From the NCBI RefSeq assembly GCF_001422985.1, contig NZ_LMNL01000036.1, positions 131,501 through 195,500 on the forward strand: a stretch of DNA of 64,000 nucleotides, written 5' to 3'. The position numbers and the translations under genes are program-made. This stretch comes from Methylobacterium sp. Leaf117. Its GTDB lineage: Bacteria; Pseudomonadota; Alphaproteobacteria; Rhizobiales; Beijerinckiaceae. The notes under the pieces are model-generated. The model worked only from the letters and a program-made list of their open reading frames with translations, had not been told where the DNA came from and did no database searches. Every line of letters starts with the position of its first letter. Position 1 is the first letter of the stretch. This document shows, in pieces, positions 1 through 7,749 of this stretch.

Positions 1-367
1 GAAGGCCACCAACGCCGATTCCACCGAGAAGGCCCTGACCGCCTTCCACGACATCCACTGGATCCTCGGCGGCAAGGCCAAGGAGGGGGGCATCGCATCC
101 CTGGCGCCGCTGTTCGGCCGCGTCGCCCACGCCTATCTGATCGGCGCGGCAAGCGACGCCTTCGCCGCCACCCTGGAGGGCCGGGTGCCCTACACCGCCT
201 GCGGCACCCTCGCGGTCGCCACCGCGAAGGCGGCCGAGGCCGCTGCGGCGTCGGAGGCGGCCGAGCCCGTCGTCCTGCTCTCGCCGGCCTGCGCGTCCTA
301 CGACCAGTTCCGAAGCTTCGAGGATCGCGGGGATCGGTTCCGGGATCTGGTGCGCGCGCGGACCTGA
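1..367 (+). CDS. murD: UDP-N-acetylmuramoylalanine--D-glutamate ligase, C-terminal part
   Basis: The reading frame enters the window at base 2 and ends at TGA 365-367, leaving 121 C-terminal residues. MurD adds D-glutamate to UDP-MurNAc-L-Ala in the cytoplasm during peptidoglycan precursor synthesis. The visible part begins with KATNADST, the conserved Mur-ligase stretch between central and C-terminal domains, followed by HDIHWILGGKAKEGG and LIGAASDAF, all characteristic of the MurD C-terminal domain. The start and the ATP-binding domain lie outside the window. In many bacteria ftsW follows in the dcw cluster; here an O-antigen-ligase-like gene follows after about 100 bp. Confidence 0.93.
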   Translation, partial: KATNADSTEKALTAFHDIHWILGGKAKEGGIASLAPLFGRVAHAYLIGAASDAFAATLEGRVPYTACGTLAVATAKAAEAAAASEAAEPVVLLSPACASYDQFRSFEDRGDRFRDLVRART

Positions 368-464
368 GGACAACCGCTTCTCGAAATCTCAATCATTCTC
401 GCGCCTGATGGAGAGCAGGTAGCGCGCGCTCGCCCCCTCGGCGGCGCGGGGATGGGTTGAGTGC

Positions 465-1724
465 ATGGCGTCCACGATGGCACCCGGCGCGGCGCGCTGG
501 CAGGCGGGAGCCTGGGCCCGTATCCCTGTTCTCAGCGTCCTGAAGCGCCTCGCGACGCTTCTCCTCGTCGCCTTCATCTTCTTCGCCTGCTTCGCCTTTT
601 CCGACACCTCGCCCTACGATGTCGTGGCGATCCCCACCATCGTGCTGTGGCTCTGCCTCGGCCTGCGCCTGCATCGGGGCATGGTGCCTCTGCTCTGGCT
701 GCTGATCCTCTACGTCAGCGCCATCACGGTGGCGCTGATGCCCTTCGTCGACCAGCCCCTGCCGGTGACCTGGACGATCCAGCTCGCCTATCTCGCCATC
801 ACCGGCGTGTTCTTCGCCATGCTGTTCTCCGACGACACCGAGGCGCGGATGGAACTGGCGCTCAAGACCTTCGTGGCGAGCTGCCTGCTGTCGAGCGCCT
901 TCGGCATCGTGGGCTATTTCGGATTCATCCCGACCGAGGACCTGTTCTACAAGTACGGCCGTGCCTCGGGCACCTTCCAGGACCCGAACGTGTTCGGCTC
1001 GTTCCTGACGCTGGGCGCGCTCTACCTGATGCATGGCCTGCTGCTCGGCACCAGCCGGCGGCCGATCCTCTCCTCCGCGATCCTGATGGTGATTGTGGCG
1101 GGCATCTTCCTGTCGTTCTCGCGCGGCTCCTGGGGCGGCACGCTGATCGCCGTCGCCGTGATGGTGGGCAGCGTCTACACCACCACGCCCTCGGCGCGCT
1201 TGCGCCGCCGCATCGTCATCCTGACGGTGCTGGCCGTGGCCGCCACGGCGGTCGCCATCGTGGGATTGCTGTCGATCGGCGACACGGCCGAGATGTTCTC
1301 GAAGCGCGCGGCGGTCACGCAGGATTACGACACCGGCGAGACCGGTCGCTTCGGCAACCAGATGCGCGGCCTCGCCATGCTCCTGGATGAACCGCTCGGG
1401 ATGGGGCCCCTGCGCTGGCGCCTGATCTTCGCGCTGGAGCCGCACAACACCTATATCGGCAGCTTCGCCAATGGCGGCTGGCTCGCCGGCGTGACCTTCA
1501 TCGGCCTCGTGCTGACCACCAGCGTGGTCGGCTTCCGGCTGATGCGCCGCGACACGCCCTACCGCCGCCACGCCCAGATCGTCTGGCCGGCCCTGCTGAT
1601 GTTCTTCCTGCAGGCGGTCCAGATCGACATCGAGAAGTGGCGCCACGTCTACATGATGCTCGGCATGATCTGGGGCCTGGAGGCTGCCCGCCTGCGCTGG
1701 CTCGCGCGCGAAGAGCGCGGCTGA
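465..1724 (+). CDS. O-antigen ligase / polysaccharide polymerase family membrane protein
   Basis: 419 residues, strongly hydrophobic, with about ten likely membrane segments. This fits the Wzy/WaaL (O-antigen ligase, PF04932-type) superfamily, which transfers or polymerises undecaprenyl-linked glycans at the periplasmic face. Family-like motifs are GTFQDPNVFGSF (about 169-180), FSRGSWGG (218-225) and PHNTYIG (326-332) in a periplasmic-loop position. Start at ATG 465; other starts are possible because the first 25 residues are not hydrophobic. No glycosyltransferase genes are next to it, so whether it acts in LPS, exopolysaccharide or another glycan cannot be told. The stop lies in a hairpin shared with the convergent gene. 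Confidence 0.82.
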   Translation: MASTMAPGAARWQAGAWARIPVLSVLKRLATLLLVAFIFFACFAFSDTSPYDVVAIPTIVLWLCLGLRLHRGMVPLLWLLILYVSAITVALMPFVDQPLPVTWTIQLAYLAITGVFFAMLFSDDTEARMELALKTFVASCLLSSAFGIVGYFGFIPTEDLFYKYGRASGTFQDPNVFGSFLTLGALYLMHGLLLGTSRRPILSSAILMVIVAGIFLSFSRGSWGGTLIAVAVMVGSVYTTTPSARLRRRIVILTVLAVAATAVAIVGLLSIGDTAEMFSKRAAVTQDYDTGETGRFGNQMRGLAMLLDEPLGMGPLRWRLIFALEPHNTYIGSFANGGWLAGVTFIGLVLTTSVVGFRLMRRDTPYRRHAQIVWPALLMFFLQAVQIDIEKWRHVYMMLGMIWGLEAARLRWLAREERG

Positions 1725-1741
1725 GGCGGCATTTCAGCCGC
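1717..1741. terminator. Bidirectional hairpin containing both stop codons
   Basis: GCGGCTGA (1717-1724) pairs with TCAGCCGC (1734-1741) across a 9-nt loop. The left arm ends in the TGA of the O-antigen-ligase-like gene. The right arm starts with the complement of the TGA of the minus-strand gene that ends at 1734. There is no clear T run on either side. Its position between convergent genes suggests a two-way terminator or 3'-end stabiliser. Confidence 0.55.
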
Positions 1742-2093
1742 CCTCGGGCTTCGACGCGTCCGTTTCCGGCTCCCCAGTCTCCGAATCCTGACCTTCCGGC
1801 TCCGGGTCGGCCGTCCAGGCCGTGGCGAAGGCCGCGAGGTGGCGGGCATCCGCGAAGGCCAGGACGGTGACCGCCCGGTCGACCGGCATCGCGCCGGGAT
1901 AGGGCGACAGAAGCACCTTCTCCTCGGAGAATCGGGCGCCCGGGGCGTGCTCGGCGAGCCAGGCTTCGGCCTCCGGGGAGAGGCGGCTCGGATCGGCCGC
2001 GTCACGCGCCCGTGAATCGCCACGCAGGACGAGGACATAGGAGCCGAGCGCCGGATTGCGCTGCTGCACCGCTTTGACGATGTCGAGAAACAT
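1734..2093 (-). CDS. Hypothetical protein, 119 aa
   Basis: I do not recognise the family. The protein starts MFLDIVKAVQQRNPALGSYV, has a mixed alpha/beta look through about residue 95 (conserved-looking VLLSPYPGAMPVDRAVTVLAFADARHLAAF), and ends in an acidic, low-complexity tail rich in E, P and D. No signal peptide or membrane segment is visible. It lies 22 bp downstream of the ndh stop on the same strand and may be cotranscribed with it. Its TGA lies in the shared hairpin with the convergent O-antigen-ligase-like gene. Confidence 0.6.
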   Translation of the reverse strand: MFLDIVKAVQQRNPALGSYVLVLRGDSRARDAADPSRLSPEAEAWLAEHAPGARFSEEKVLLSPYPGAMPVDRAVTVLAFADARHLAAFATAWTADPEPEGQDSETGEPETDASKPEGG

Positions 2094-2115
2094 GCCGATC
2101 GGGTCCCGGTTGTGC

Positions 2116-3456
2116 TCAGTGCAGTTTCACGCGCGACTCGGTTCGCCGGGTCAGCGCGCGAGCCACCGCGTCGAGGGTCGTCTTCACGGTGCCGTGCAGG
2201 GCCTGCTCGTGCATCTTGTACAGGGAACGGTACATCATGCGGGCGAAGAGGCCGGCGATGAACATGTTCTTGCCCTTGATGAACCCCATCAGGCTGCCGA
2301 CCGTCGAGTATTCGCCTAAGGACACCAGCGAGCCGAAGTCGCGGTACTTGAAGGCTTTCAGCGGCTTGCCGGCCATCTTGTCGGGGATGATCTTGATGAG
2401 GTGCGTCGCCTGCTGGTGAGCCGCCTGCGCGCGGGGCGGGATCGGCGTATCCGACCCCTTCTCCACGAGGTAGGCGCAGTCGCCCATCGCGAAGATGTCC
2501 GGGTCGCGGGTGGTCTGCAGGGTCGGCGTGACCACGAGCTGGTTGTTGCGCGTGGTCTCGAGGCCGCCGATCTCGTGCAGGAACGGCGGCGCCTTCACGC
2601 CGGCGGCCCAGACCACGAGTTCGGAGGGGATGAAGCCGCCATCGGCGAGTTGCACGCCCTCGGGTCGGACCTCGGTCACGCGGGCGCCGGTGCGAACCTC
2701 GACGCCGATCTTGTCGAGCAGCACCATGACGTCGCGGGACATCCGCTCCGGAACGGCGGGCAGGATGCGGCTCGCCGCCTCGACGAGGGTGATCTTCAGG
2801 TCCTTGGCCGGATCGATGCGGTCGAGACCGGTCGCCGCCACGTGGCGGGTGGTGCGATGGAGTTCGGCGGCGAGTTCGGTGCCGGTGGCCCCGGCGCCGA
2901 TAACGGTGACGTGGAGCTGGCCGGGCCGCACCGGTCCCGGCTGGGTGTGGGCGCGCAGCATCCCGTTCACGAGGCGCTGGTGGAAGCGCACCGCCTGGCT
3001 CTGGGTGTCGAGCGCGATGGCATTCTCTTTCACGCCGGGCGTACCGAAATCATTGGTGGTCGAACCCACCGCCATCACCAGGGTATCGTAGGCGATCTCG
3101 CGGACCGGCGTGACCTCGCGGCCCTCGGTGTCGTGGCTGGCGGCCAGGTGAATCACCCGCTTGGTCCGGTCGAGCCCCGTCATCTCGCCGATGCGGTAGC
3201 GGAAATGGTGCCGGTGGGCGTGGTGCAGGTAATCGACCGCATGGTGCCCCACATCGAGGCTGCCGGCGGCGACCTCGTGCAGCAGCGGCTTCCAGATGTG
3301 GGTCCGCGCCCGGTCGACCAGGGTGACGTGCGCCTTCTGCGTCCGACCGAGCTTTTCGCCGAGCTTGGTCGCGAGCTGCAGCCCCGCCGCTCCGCCGCCG
3401 ACGACCACGATGCGGTGCAGATTGTCCTCGGATTCGGCCGGTACCATGACGCTCAC
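2116..3456 (-). CDS. ndh: Type II NADH:quinone oxidoreductase (NDH-2 family)
   Basis: 446 residues. NDH-2 is a membrane-associated flavoenzyme that passes electrons from NADH to quinone without pumping protons. An FAD-binding GGGAAG is at 20-25 and the NADH-binding dinucleotide motif GAGATG at 187-192. The sequence also has the family stretches HIWKPLLHEVAAGSLD (about 53-68) and DIFAMGDCAYL, which closes the FAD site. The C-terminal part around SLMGFIKGKNMFIAGLFARMM is amphipathic/hydrophobic, as in the membrane-anchoring region of NDH-2. Start ATG at 3456. Another pyridine-nucleotide disulphide oxidoreductase is possible, but the HIWKPLL motif favours NDH-2. Confidence 0.85.
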   Translation of the reverse strand: MSVMVPAESEDNLHRIVVVGGGAAGLQLATKLGEKLGRTQKAHVTLVDRARTHIWKPLLHEVAAGSLDVGHHAVDYLHHAHRHHFRYRIGEMTGLDRTKRVIHLAASHDTEGREVTPVREIAYDTLVMAVGSTTNDFGTPGVKENAIALDTQSQAVRFHQRLVNGMLRAHTQPGPVRPGQLHVTVIGAGATGTELAAELHRTTRHVAATGLDRIDPAKDLKITLVEAASRILPAVPERMSRDVMVLLDKIGVEVRTGARVTEVRPEGVQLADGGFIPSELVVWAAGVKAPPFLHEIGGLETTRNNQLVVTPTLQTTRDPDIFAMGDCAYLVEKGSDTPIPPRAQAAHQQATHLIKIIPDKMAGKPLKAFKYRDFGSLVSLGEYSTVGSLMGFIKGKNMFIAGLFARMMYRSLYKMHEQALHGTVKTTLDAVARALTRRTESRVKLH

Positions 3457-3608
3457 ACCCTCGATCTTGTCGTCTTGTGTCGAAGTCTTGTCTGATGCTG
3501 AAATCTTGTCGAAACCTTGCGGCGGCGTGCCCCCGATGCGGGGCGACGCGACGAGATCCGAAAGCTTAGTTTAGAAGGATTAGAAACCGACCGCCATTCC
3601 TATCAGGC

Positions 3609-3642
3609 AGGGCTGCCCAGGAGACAGGGCTGTCCAGGAGAC
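3609..3642. repeat. 17-bp direct tandem repeat, two copies
   Basis: Two adjacent 17-bp units (3609-3625 and 3626-3642), consensus AGGGCTGYCCAGGAGAC, differ at one base; a third partial copy (AGGGCGAC) follows. The repeat lies in the 230-bp gap between the start of ndh and the end of the GST gene. The same gap has several copies of TCTTGT near 3460-3515. Confidence 0.7.
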
Positions 3643-3688
3643 AGGGCGACTTATCAGACCGGGATGCCTCGCGAACCCGGTCCATGCG

Positions 3689-4333
3689 TCACGCCGGTGC
3701 GCCCGGCTGGCGCAGGGGATGGGCGCGGGCGAAGGCGTCCTGGGCCAGGCAATCCTCGGCGATCCGCTGCACCGTCGGGAACGGTGCCGTGTCGACGCCG
3801 AAGATGCCGGTGCCGACCCAGAGGCTGACGAGGCAGAGATCGGCATGGCTGACCGCATCGCCCTGGGCATAGCGGCCGGTGCCGGGCTCGCGGGTCAGGC
3901 GCGTCTCCAGGGTCTTCAGCCCGGTCGCCATCCAGTGGCGGACGAAGCCGAGCATGCGCTCGCGCGGCAGGTCGTAGGTCTCCATCAGGAAGTTGCGCAC
4001 CCGCGGCACGTAGAGCGGATGGGTGTCGCAGGCGACCACCTGGGCCAGAGACCGGGCCCGCGCCCGCGCCCGCGGATCGCTCGGCAGGAGCGGCGTCGCC
4101 GGGTGTATGTCCTCCAGGTAGTCGAGGATCGCCAGCGACTGGATCAGCGGCGGCCCGTCGCCGTCGAAGACCGCCGGGACCGCTCCCTGCGGATTGATCG
4201 CGAGGAATTCCGGCTTGAACTGCTCGCCGGCATCGAGGTCGAGGAAGGTCTCCTCGTAGGCGATCCCCTTGAGGTTGAGGGCGACGCGGATCCGGAACGC
4301 GGCAGCCGAGCGCCAATTGCCGTACATCTTCAT
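3689..4333 (-). CDS. maiA: Maleylacetoacetate isomerase / zeta-class glutathione S-transferase
   Basis: 214 residues from ATG 4333; the frame stays open further upstream but the family N-terminus is MKMYGNWRSAAAFRIRVALN. Zeta-class GSTs use glutathione to isomerise maleylacetoacetate to fumarylacetoacetate in tyrosine/phenylalanine breakdown. Visible: the SxxAFRIR active-site region near residues 8-14, the cis-Pro motif NPQGAVPAV (about 50-58) and the glutathione-binding QSLAILDYLE. The C-terminal all-alpha GST domain follows (SHADLCLVSLW). No homogentisate or fumarylacetoacetase gene is adjacent, so the substrate is inferred from family only. It diverges from dgcN. Confidence 0.83.
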   Translation of the reverse strand: MKMYGNWRSAAAFRIRVALNLKGIAYEETFLDLDAGEQFKPEFLAINPQGAVPAVFDGDGPPLIQSLAILDYLEDIHPATPLLPSDPRARARARSLAQVVACDTHPLYVPRVRNFLMETYDLPRERMLGFVRHWMATGLKTLETRLTREPGTGRYAQGDAVSHADLCLVSLWVGTGIFGVDTAPFPTVQRIAEDCLAQDAFARAHPLRQPGAPA

Positions 4334-4520
4334 GCGCGCACCGTTTCCTTGCTCCGCGGATTCTTGTCCGTCTCTCGTGCGAGACGACCACACCCGACAT
4401 CGCGCCGCCCCGCAAGTGCGTTCTACCGGCCAGCATGGCGGCGCGTACGATTTGGCAGCGCCGTGTTCATCGCGCATAGACAGGCCCCGAGGCCCCCATC
4501 CTCGGACGGTGAGTGACGCG

Positions 4521-5552
4521 ATGCAGATCGAAACGCCCTACCTGATGTTCCTCGGCGACGTGCCCGATCGGCTCGCCGCCAAGACCGCCTACGGCATCAA
4601 GGATTGGCGCCCCGAATGGTGCGTCGGTCAGCTCCGCCTGCCGGGCTGCGCCGCCGATCTCGGGATTCCCGATCTCACTCTGGCGGAAGCGGTGGCGCAG
4701 GGCTGCCGCACGATGGTCATCGGGGTCGCCAATGCGGGCGGCGTCCTGCCGGAGCATTGGATCGCCGAGGTGGTGGCGGCGCTGAACGCCGGTCTCGACA
4801 TCGCCAGCGGGCTGCATGCGCGCCTCGGCGCGGTGCCGGCCATCGCCGAGGCCGCCGAGCGCAACGGCCGCCAGTTGCACGACGTCCGCCACACCGCGGA
4901 GACCTTCGCCACCGGCAAGGGCACGAAGCGGCCCGGCCGCCGCCTGCTCAGCGTCGGCACCGACTGCTCGGTGGGCAAGAAGTACACCGTGCTTGCCCTG
5001 GAGCGCGGTATGCGCGAGCGCGGGCTCGATGCGGATTTCCGTGCCACCGGCCAGACTGGCGTCTTCATCTCCGGGCGCGGCGTCGCCATCGACGCGGTGG
5101 TGGCCGACTTCATCTCCGGTGCCGTCGAGTGGATCGCCCCCGCCGCCGCGCCGGACCATTGGGACCTGCTCGAAGGACAGGGCTCGCTGTTCCACCCGTC
5201 CTTCGCCGGCGTCAGCCTCGGGCTGCTGCATGGAGCCCAGGCCGATGCCTTCGTGGTCTGCCACGAGCCGACCCGCACGACCATGCGCGGCGTCCAGCAT
5301 CCGCTTCCCACCATCCGTCAGGTCATCGACCTGACGGTGCAACTCGGCAGCCTGACCAATCCGGACATCCGCCCGGTCGGCATCGCGGTGAACACCCAGG
5401 ACCTGGAGGAGGGGGCGGCCCGCGCGCTGCTGGTCGACCTCGCCCGCGAGCACGATCTGCCCGCCACCGATCCGGTGCGCTTCGGCGTCGAGGCCATCGT
5501 CGACCGGATCGTCGCCGAATTTCCCCCCGCCATCACGGGGGCGAGCGCGTGA
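4521..5552 (+). CDS. dgcN: DUF1611 family N-acetyltransferase DgcN (D-glutamate N-acetylation)
   Basis: 343 residues. DgcN belongs to the DUF1611 family; with DgcA it forms a described pathway in which D-Glu is N-acetylated and then epimerised to N-acetyl-L-Glu. Visible: the N-terminal IETPYLMFLGDV, TMVIGVANAGG (about 64-74), a P-loop-like GTDCSVGKKYT (146-156), and RATGQTGVFISG, VVCHEPTRTTMRG and PVGIAVNT in the C-terminal half. I chose ATG 4521 because the family N-terminus starts there; upstream sequence is low complexity. The stop overlaps the GTG of dgcA by four bases (GTGA), so translation is probably coupled. It diverges from the GST gene across 187 bp. Confidence 0.85.
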   Translation: MQIETPYLMFLGDVPDRLAAKTAYGIKDWRPEWCVGQLRLPGCAADLGIPDLTLAEAVAQGCRTMVIGVANAGGVLPEHWIAEVVAALNAGLDIASGLHARLGAVPAIAEAAERNGRQLHDVRHTAETFATGKGTKRPGRRLLSVGTDCSVGKKYTVLALERGMRERGLDADFRATGQTGVFISGRGVAIDAVVADFISGAVEWIAPAAAPDHWDLLEGQGSLFHPSFAGVSLGLLHGAQADAFVVCHEPTRTTMRGVQHPLPTIRQVIDLTVQLGSLTNPDIRPVGIAVNTQDLEEGAARALLVDLAREHDLPATDPVRFGVEAIVDRIVAEFPPAITGASA

Positions 5553-6535
5553 CCCGGCGCCTCGACGTCGCGGTCGAGCGCTTCCCGATCGCGGGAGCCT
5601 TCACCATCGCGCGGGGCAGCCGCACCGAGGCGGTGGTGGTGCTGGCCACGATCACCGACCCGGAGGGCCGCATCGGGCGCGGCGAGTGCGTGCCCTATGC
5701 CCGTTACGGCGAGACCGTCGAGAGCGTCACCGCGCTGATCCGGGATCAGGCCGAGGCGATCGCCGCCGGAGCGACCCGGGCCGACCTTCTGCTTCGCATG
5801 ACGGCGGGAGCAGCGCGGAACGCCCTCGATTGCGCCCTGTTCGACCTGGAGGCGAAGCAGCTCGGGCGGCCCGCCTTCGAGATCGCCGGCCTGTCGGCGC
5901 CGGCGGTCGCCACCACGGCCTATACCCTGAGCCTCAGAGATCCCGAGAGCATGGAGGAGGCCGCCCGCAAGGCTGCGCACCGGCCGTTGCTCAAGGTGAA
6001 GCTCGGCGGCGTCGGCGACCCGGAGCGCATCGCCGCCGTACGGCGCGGAGCGCCGGATTCCCGTCTCATCGTCGATGCCAACGAGGCCTGGCGTGCGGAG
6101 ACGATCGAAGCCAACCTGGCGGCCTGTGTCGCGGCGGGCGTCGGCCTCATCGAGCAACCGCTGCCGGCGGGCGAGGATGCGCTTCTCGCCGATCTCGCGC
6201 GGCCGATCCCCATCTGCGCCGACGAGAGCCTGCACGACCGGGCCGGCCTCGACGCTCTGAGCCGGCGCTACGACGCCATCAACATCAAGCTCGACAAGGC
6301 CGGCGGTCTCACCGAGGCGGTGATGCTGGCGCACGAGGCGCGGGCGCGCGGCTTCTCGCTGATGATCGGATGCATGGTCGGCACCTCGCTGGCGATGGCG
6401 CCCGCCATGCTGCTCGCCCACCATGCCGACTATGTCGACCTCGACGGCCCGCTGCTCCTGGCACGGGACCGGGAGCCGGGTCTGCGCTTCGACGGCAGCC
6501 TGATCCACCCGCCCGAACCCGCGCTGTGGGGCTGA
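5549..6535 (+). CDS. dgcA: N-acetyl-D-glutamate racemase/epimerase DgcA (enolase superfamily)
   Basis: 328 residues from GTG 5549, overlapping the dgcN stop. Enolase-superfamily member of the muconate-lactonising/dipeptide-epimerase subgroup. Catalytic features: K149 and K151 in LLKVKLGG, metal ligands D176 (VDANEAW), E202 (IEQPLP) and D225 (CADES), and the second-face lysine region NIKLDKAGG (K247/K250). On sequence alone this could be called L-Ala-D/L-Glu epimerase; adjacency to DUF1611 makes the N-acetyl-D-Glu assignment more likely. The stop codon lies in a perfect palindrome shared with the convergent DUF2474 gene. Confidence 0.82.
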   Translation: MTRRLDVAVERFPIAGAFTIARGSRTEAVVVLATITDPEGRIGRGECVPYARYGETVESVTALIRDQAEAIAAGATRADLLLRMTAGAARNALDCALFDLEAKQLGRPAFEIAGLSAPAVATTAYTLSLRDPESMEEAARKAAHRPLLKVKLGGVGDPERIAAVRRGAPDSRLIVDANEAWRAETIEANLAACVAAGVGLIEQPLPAGEDALLADLARPIPICADESLHDRAGLDALSRRYDAINIKLDKAGGLTEAVMLAHEARARGFSLMIGCMVGTSLAMAPAMLLAHHADYVDLDGPLLLARDREPGLRFDGSLIHPPEPALWG

Positions 6536-6547
6536 GATCTCAGCCCC
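6528..6547. terminator. Perfect 20-bp palindrome holding both stop codons
   Basis: GGGGCTGAGA followed directly by its reverse complement TCTCAGCCCC. The TGA of dgcA (6533-6535) and the complement of the TGA of the minus-strand DUF2474 gene (6540-6542) sit symmetrically in the two arms. As RNA it would form a hairpin with a very small loop from either strand. A dual terminator is the simplest reading; no U tract is present. Confidence 0.6.
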
Positions 6548-6674
6548 TCACGATGAAGCGCAGGGCGTAGACCAAAGCCGTGAAACTCACGAGGCTGAAG
6601 GCATAGAAGGCGACGAACCAGAGCAGCCGCTTGCCCGTCATCCGGGTCTTGGGCAGGGGCGCCGGATCGCTCAA
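6540..6674 (-). CDS. DUF2474 small membrane protein (CydX-like accessory of cytochrome bd)
   Basis: About 44 residues if translation starts at TTG 6674, which overlaps the cydB TGA (TTGA), or 33 residues from ATG 6641. One membrane helix covers roughly LLWFVAFYAFSLVSFTALVY, followed by a short basic end (RFIVRG). DUF2474 proteins are short single-pass proteins encoded right after cydB/cioB and are thought to play a CydX-like stabilising part in the bd oxidase. The overlap with cydB strongly suggests coupling. It is too short and start-ambiguous for routine gene calling. Confidence 0.7.
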   Translation of the reverse strand: MSDPAPLPKTRMTGKRLLWFVAFYAFSLVSFTALVYALRFIVRG

Positions 6675-7711
6675 TGCCCGTAGCCTCCGATATCCTCGGC
6701 CACCTTTCCTCGGAAGACCCAGTAGGCGTAGCCCGTATAGGCGAGGGTCAGCGGCATCACCACGGAATACCCCACGAGGGCGAATTGCAGGGCGCTGACC
6801 GCGTTGGCGGCTTGCCAGATCGTGAAGTGCGGCGGCACGATGTAGGGGAACAGGCTGATCGCGAGGCCGAGGAAGCCGAGCAGGAACAGCACGATCGTCA
6901 GGAGGAACGGCGCCACGTCGCGCCCGCTGCGGATGCCCCGGAAGATGCCCCAGGCGACCAGGGCGGTCACCACCGGCACCGGCGCCACGTAGAGGATGTT
7001 CGGCCACGAGATCCAGCGCCACTGAATGTCGAGGCCGAGGAACGGTACCCAGGCGCTCACCACCGCCATCGACACGATGGTGGCGGCCAGGAACTGCAGG
7101 CTCTTGCGCCGGGCCCAGATCTCCAGTTCCCCGGAAGTCTTCATCACGCACCAGGTCGCCCCGAGCAGGCCGTAGCCGCAGACAAGGCCGATGCCGGTGA
7201 GCACGCTGAAGGGGGTCAGCCAGTCCATGGTGCCGCCGGTGAAGCCGCGACCCTCGACCTTGAAGCCCTGGACGAAGGCTCCGAGCACCATGCCCTGCGC
7301 GAAGGTGGCCACCAGGGAGCCGTAATGGAAGGCGTTGTCCCAGACGAACTGCGAGCGATCGGCCTTGAACCGGAACTCGAAGGCGACGCCGCGGAAGATC
7401 AGCGCGATCAGCATCAGGATGATCGGGATGTATAGCGCCGGCAACAGGATCGCGTAGGCGACGCTGAAGACCGCGAACAGGCCGCCGCCGCCCAGCACCA
7501 GCCAGGTCTCGTTGCCATCCCAGATCGGGGCGACGGAGAGCATCATCCGGTCGCGCCAATTGCCCTTCCGCGCCGCCGTGAACAGGATGCCGACCCCGAG
7601 GTCGAACCCGTCGATCACCACGTACATCGCCACCGCGACCGCCAGGAGGCCGGCCCAGACGAGAGGCAGCCAGAACGCGGCGCCCTCGTAGTCCATTCCG
7701 AAGCCGAACAT
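6671..7711 (-). CDS. cydB: Cytochrome bd-type ubiquinol oxidase subunit II
   Basis: 346 residues with about eight hydrophobic segments. CydB is the second subunit of bd or cyanide-insensitive (Cio) quinol oxidases in the cytoplasmic membrane. Diagnostic features are DGFDLGVG (about 35-42), RRDRMMLSVAPIWDGNETWL-like text (around 52-72), and FRGVAFEFRFK (about 106-116). It is followed by DUF2474 on the same strand. The expected upstream partner cydA, which holds the hemes, is absent: only a small unknown gene and then a plus-strand kinase lie upstream. The subunit I gene must be elsewhere or lost. Confidence 0.93.
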   Translation of the reverse strand: MFGFGMDYEGAAFWLPLVWAGLLAVAVAMYVVIDGFDLGVGILFTAARKGNWRDRMMLSVAPIWDGNETWLVLGGGGLFAVFSVAYAILLPALYIPIILMLIALIFRGVAFEFRFKADRSQFVWDNAFHYGSLVATFAQGMVLGAFVQGFKVEGRGFTGGTMDWLTPFSVLTGIGLVCGYGLLGATWCVMKTSGELEIWARRKSLQFLAATIVSMAVVSAWVPFLGLDIQWRWISWPNILYVAPVPVVTALVAWGIFRGIRSGRDVAPFLLTIVLFLLGFLGLAISLFPYIVPPHFTIWQAANAVSALQFALVGYSVVMPLTLAYTGYAYWVFRGKVAEDIGGYGH

Positions 7712-7749
7712 CGTCTAGCCCCCTGTCGCCTCTCGCAACATGTACCGCA

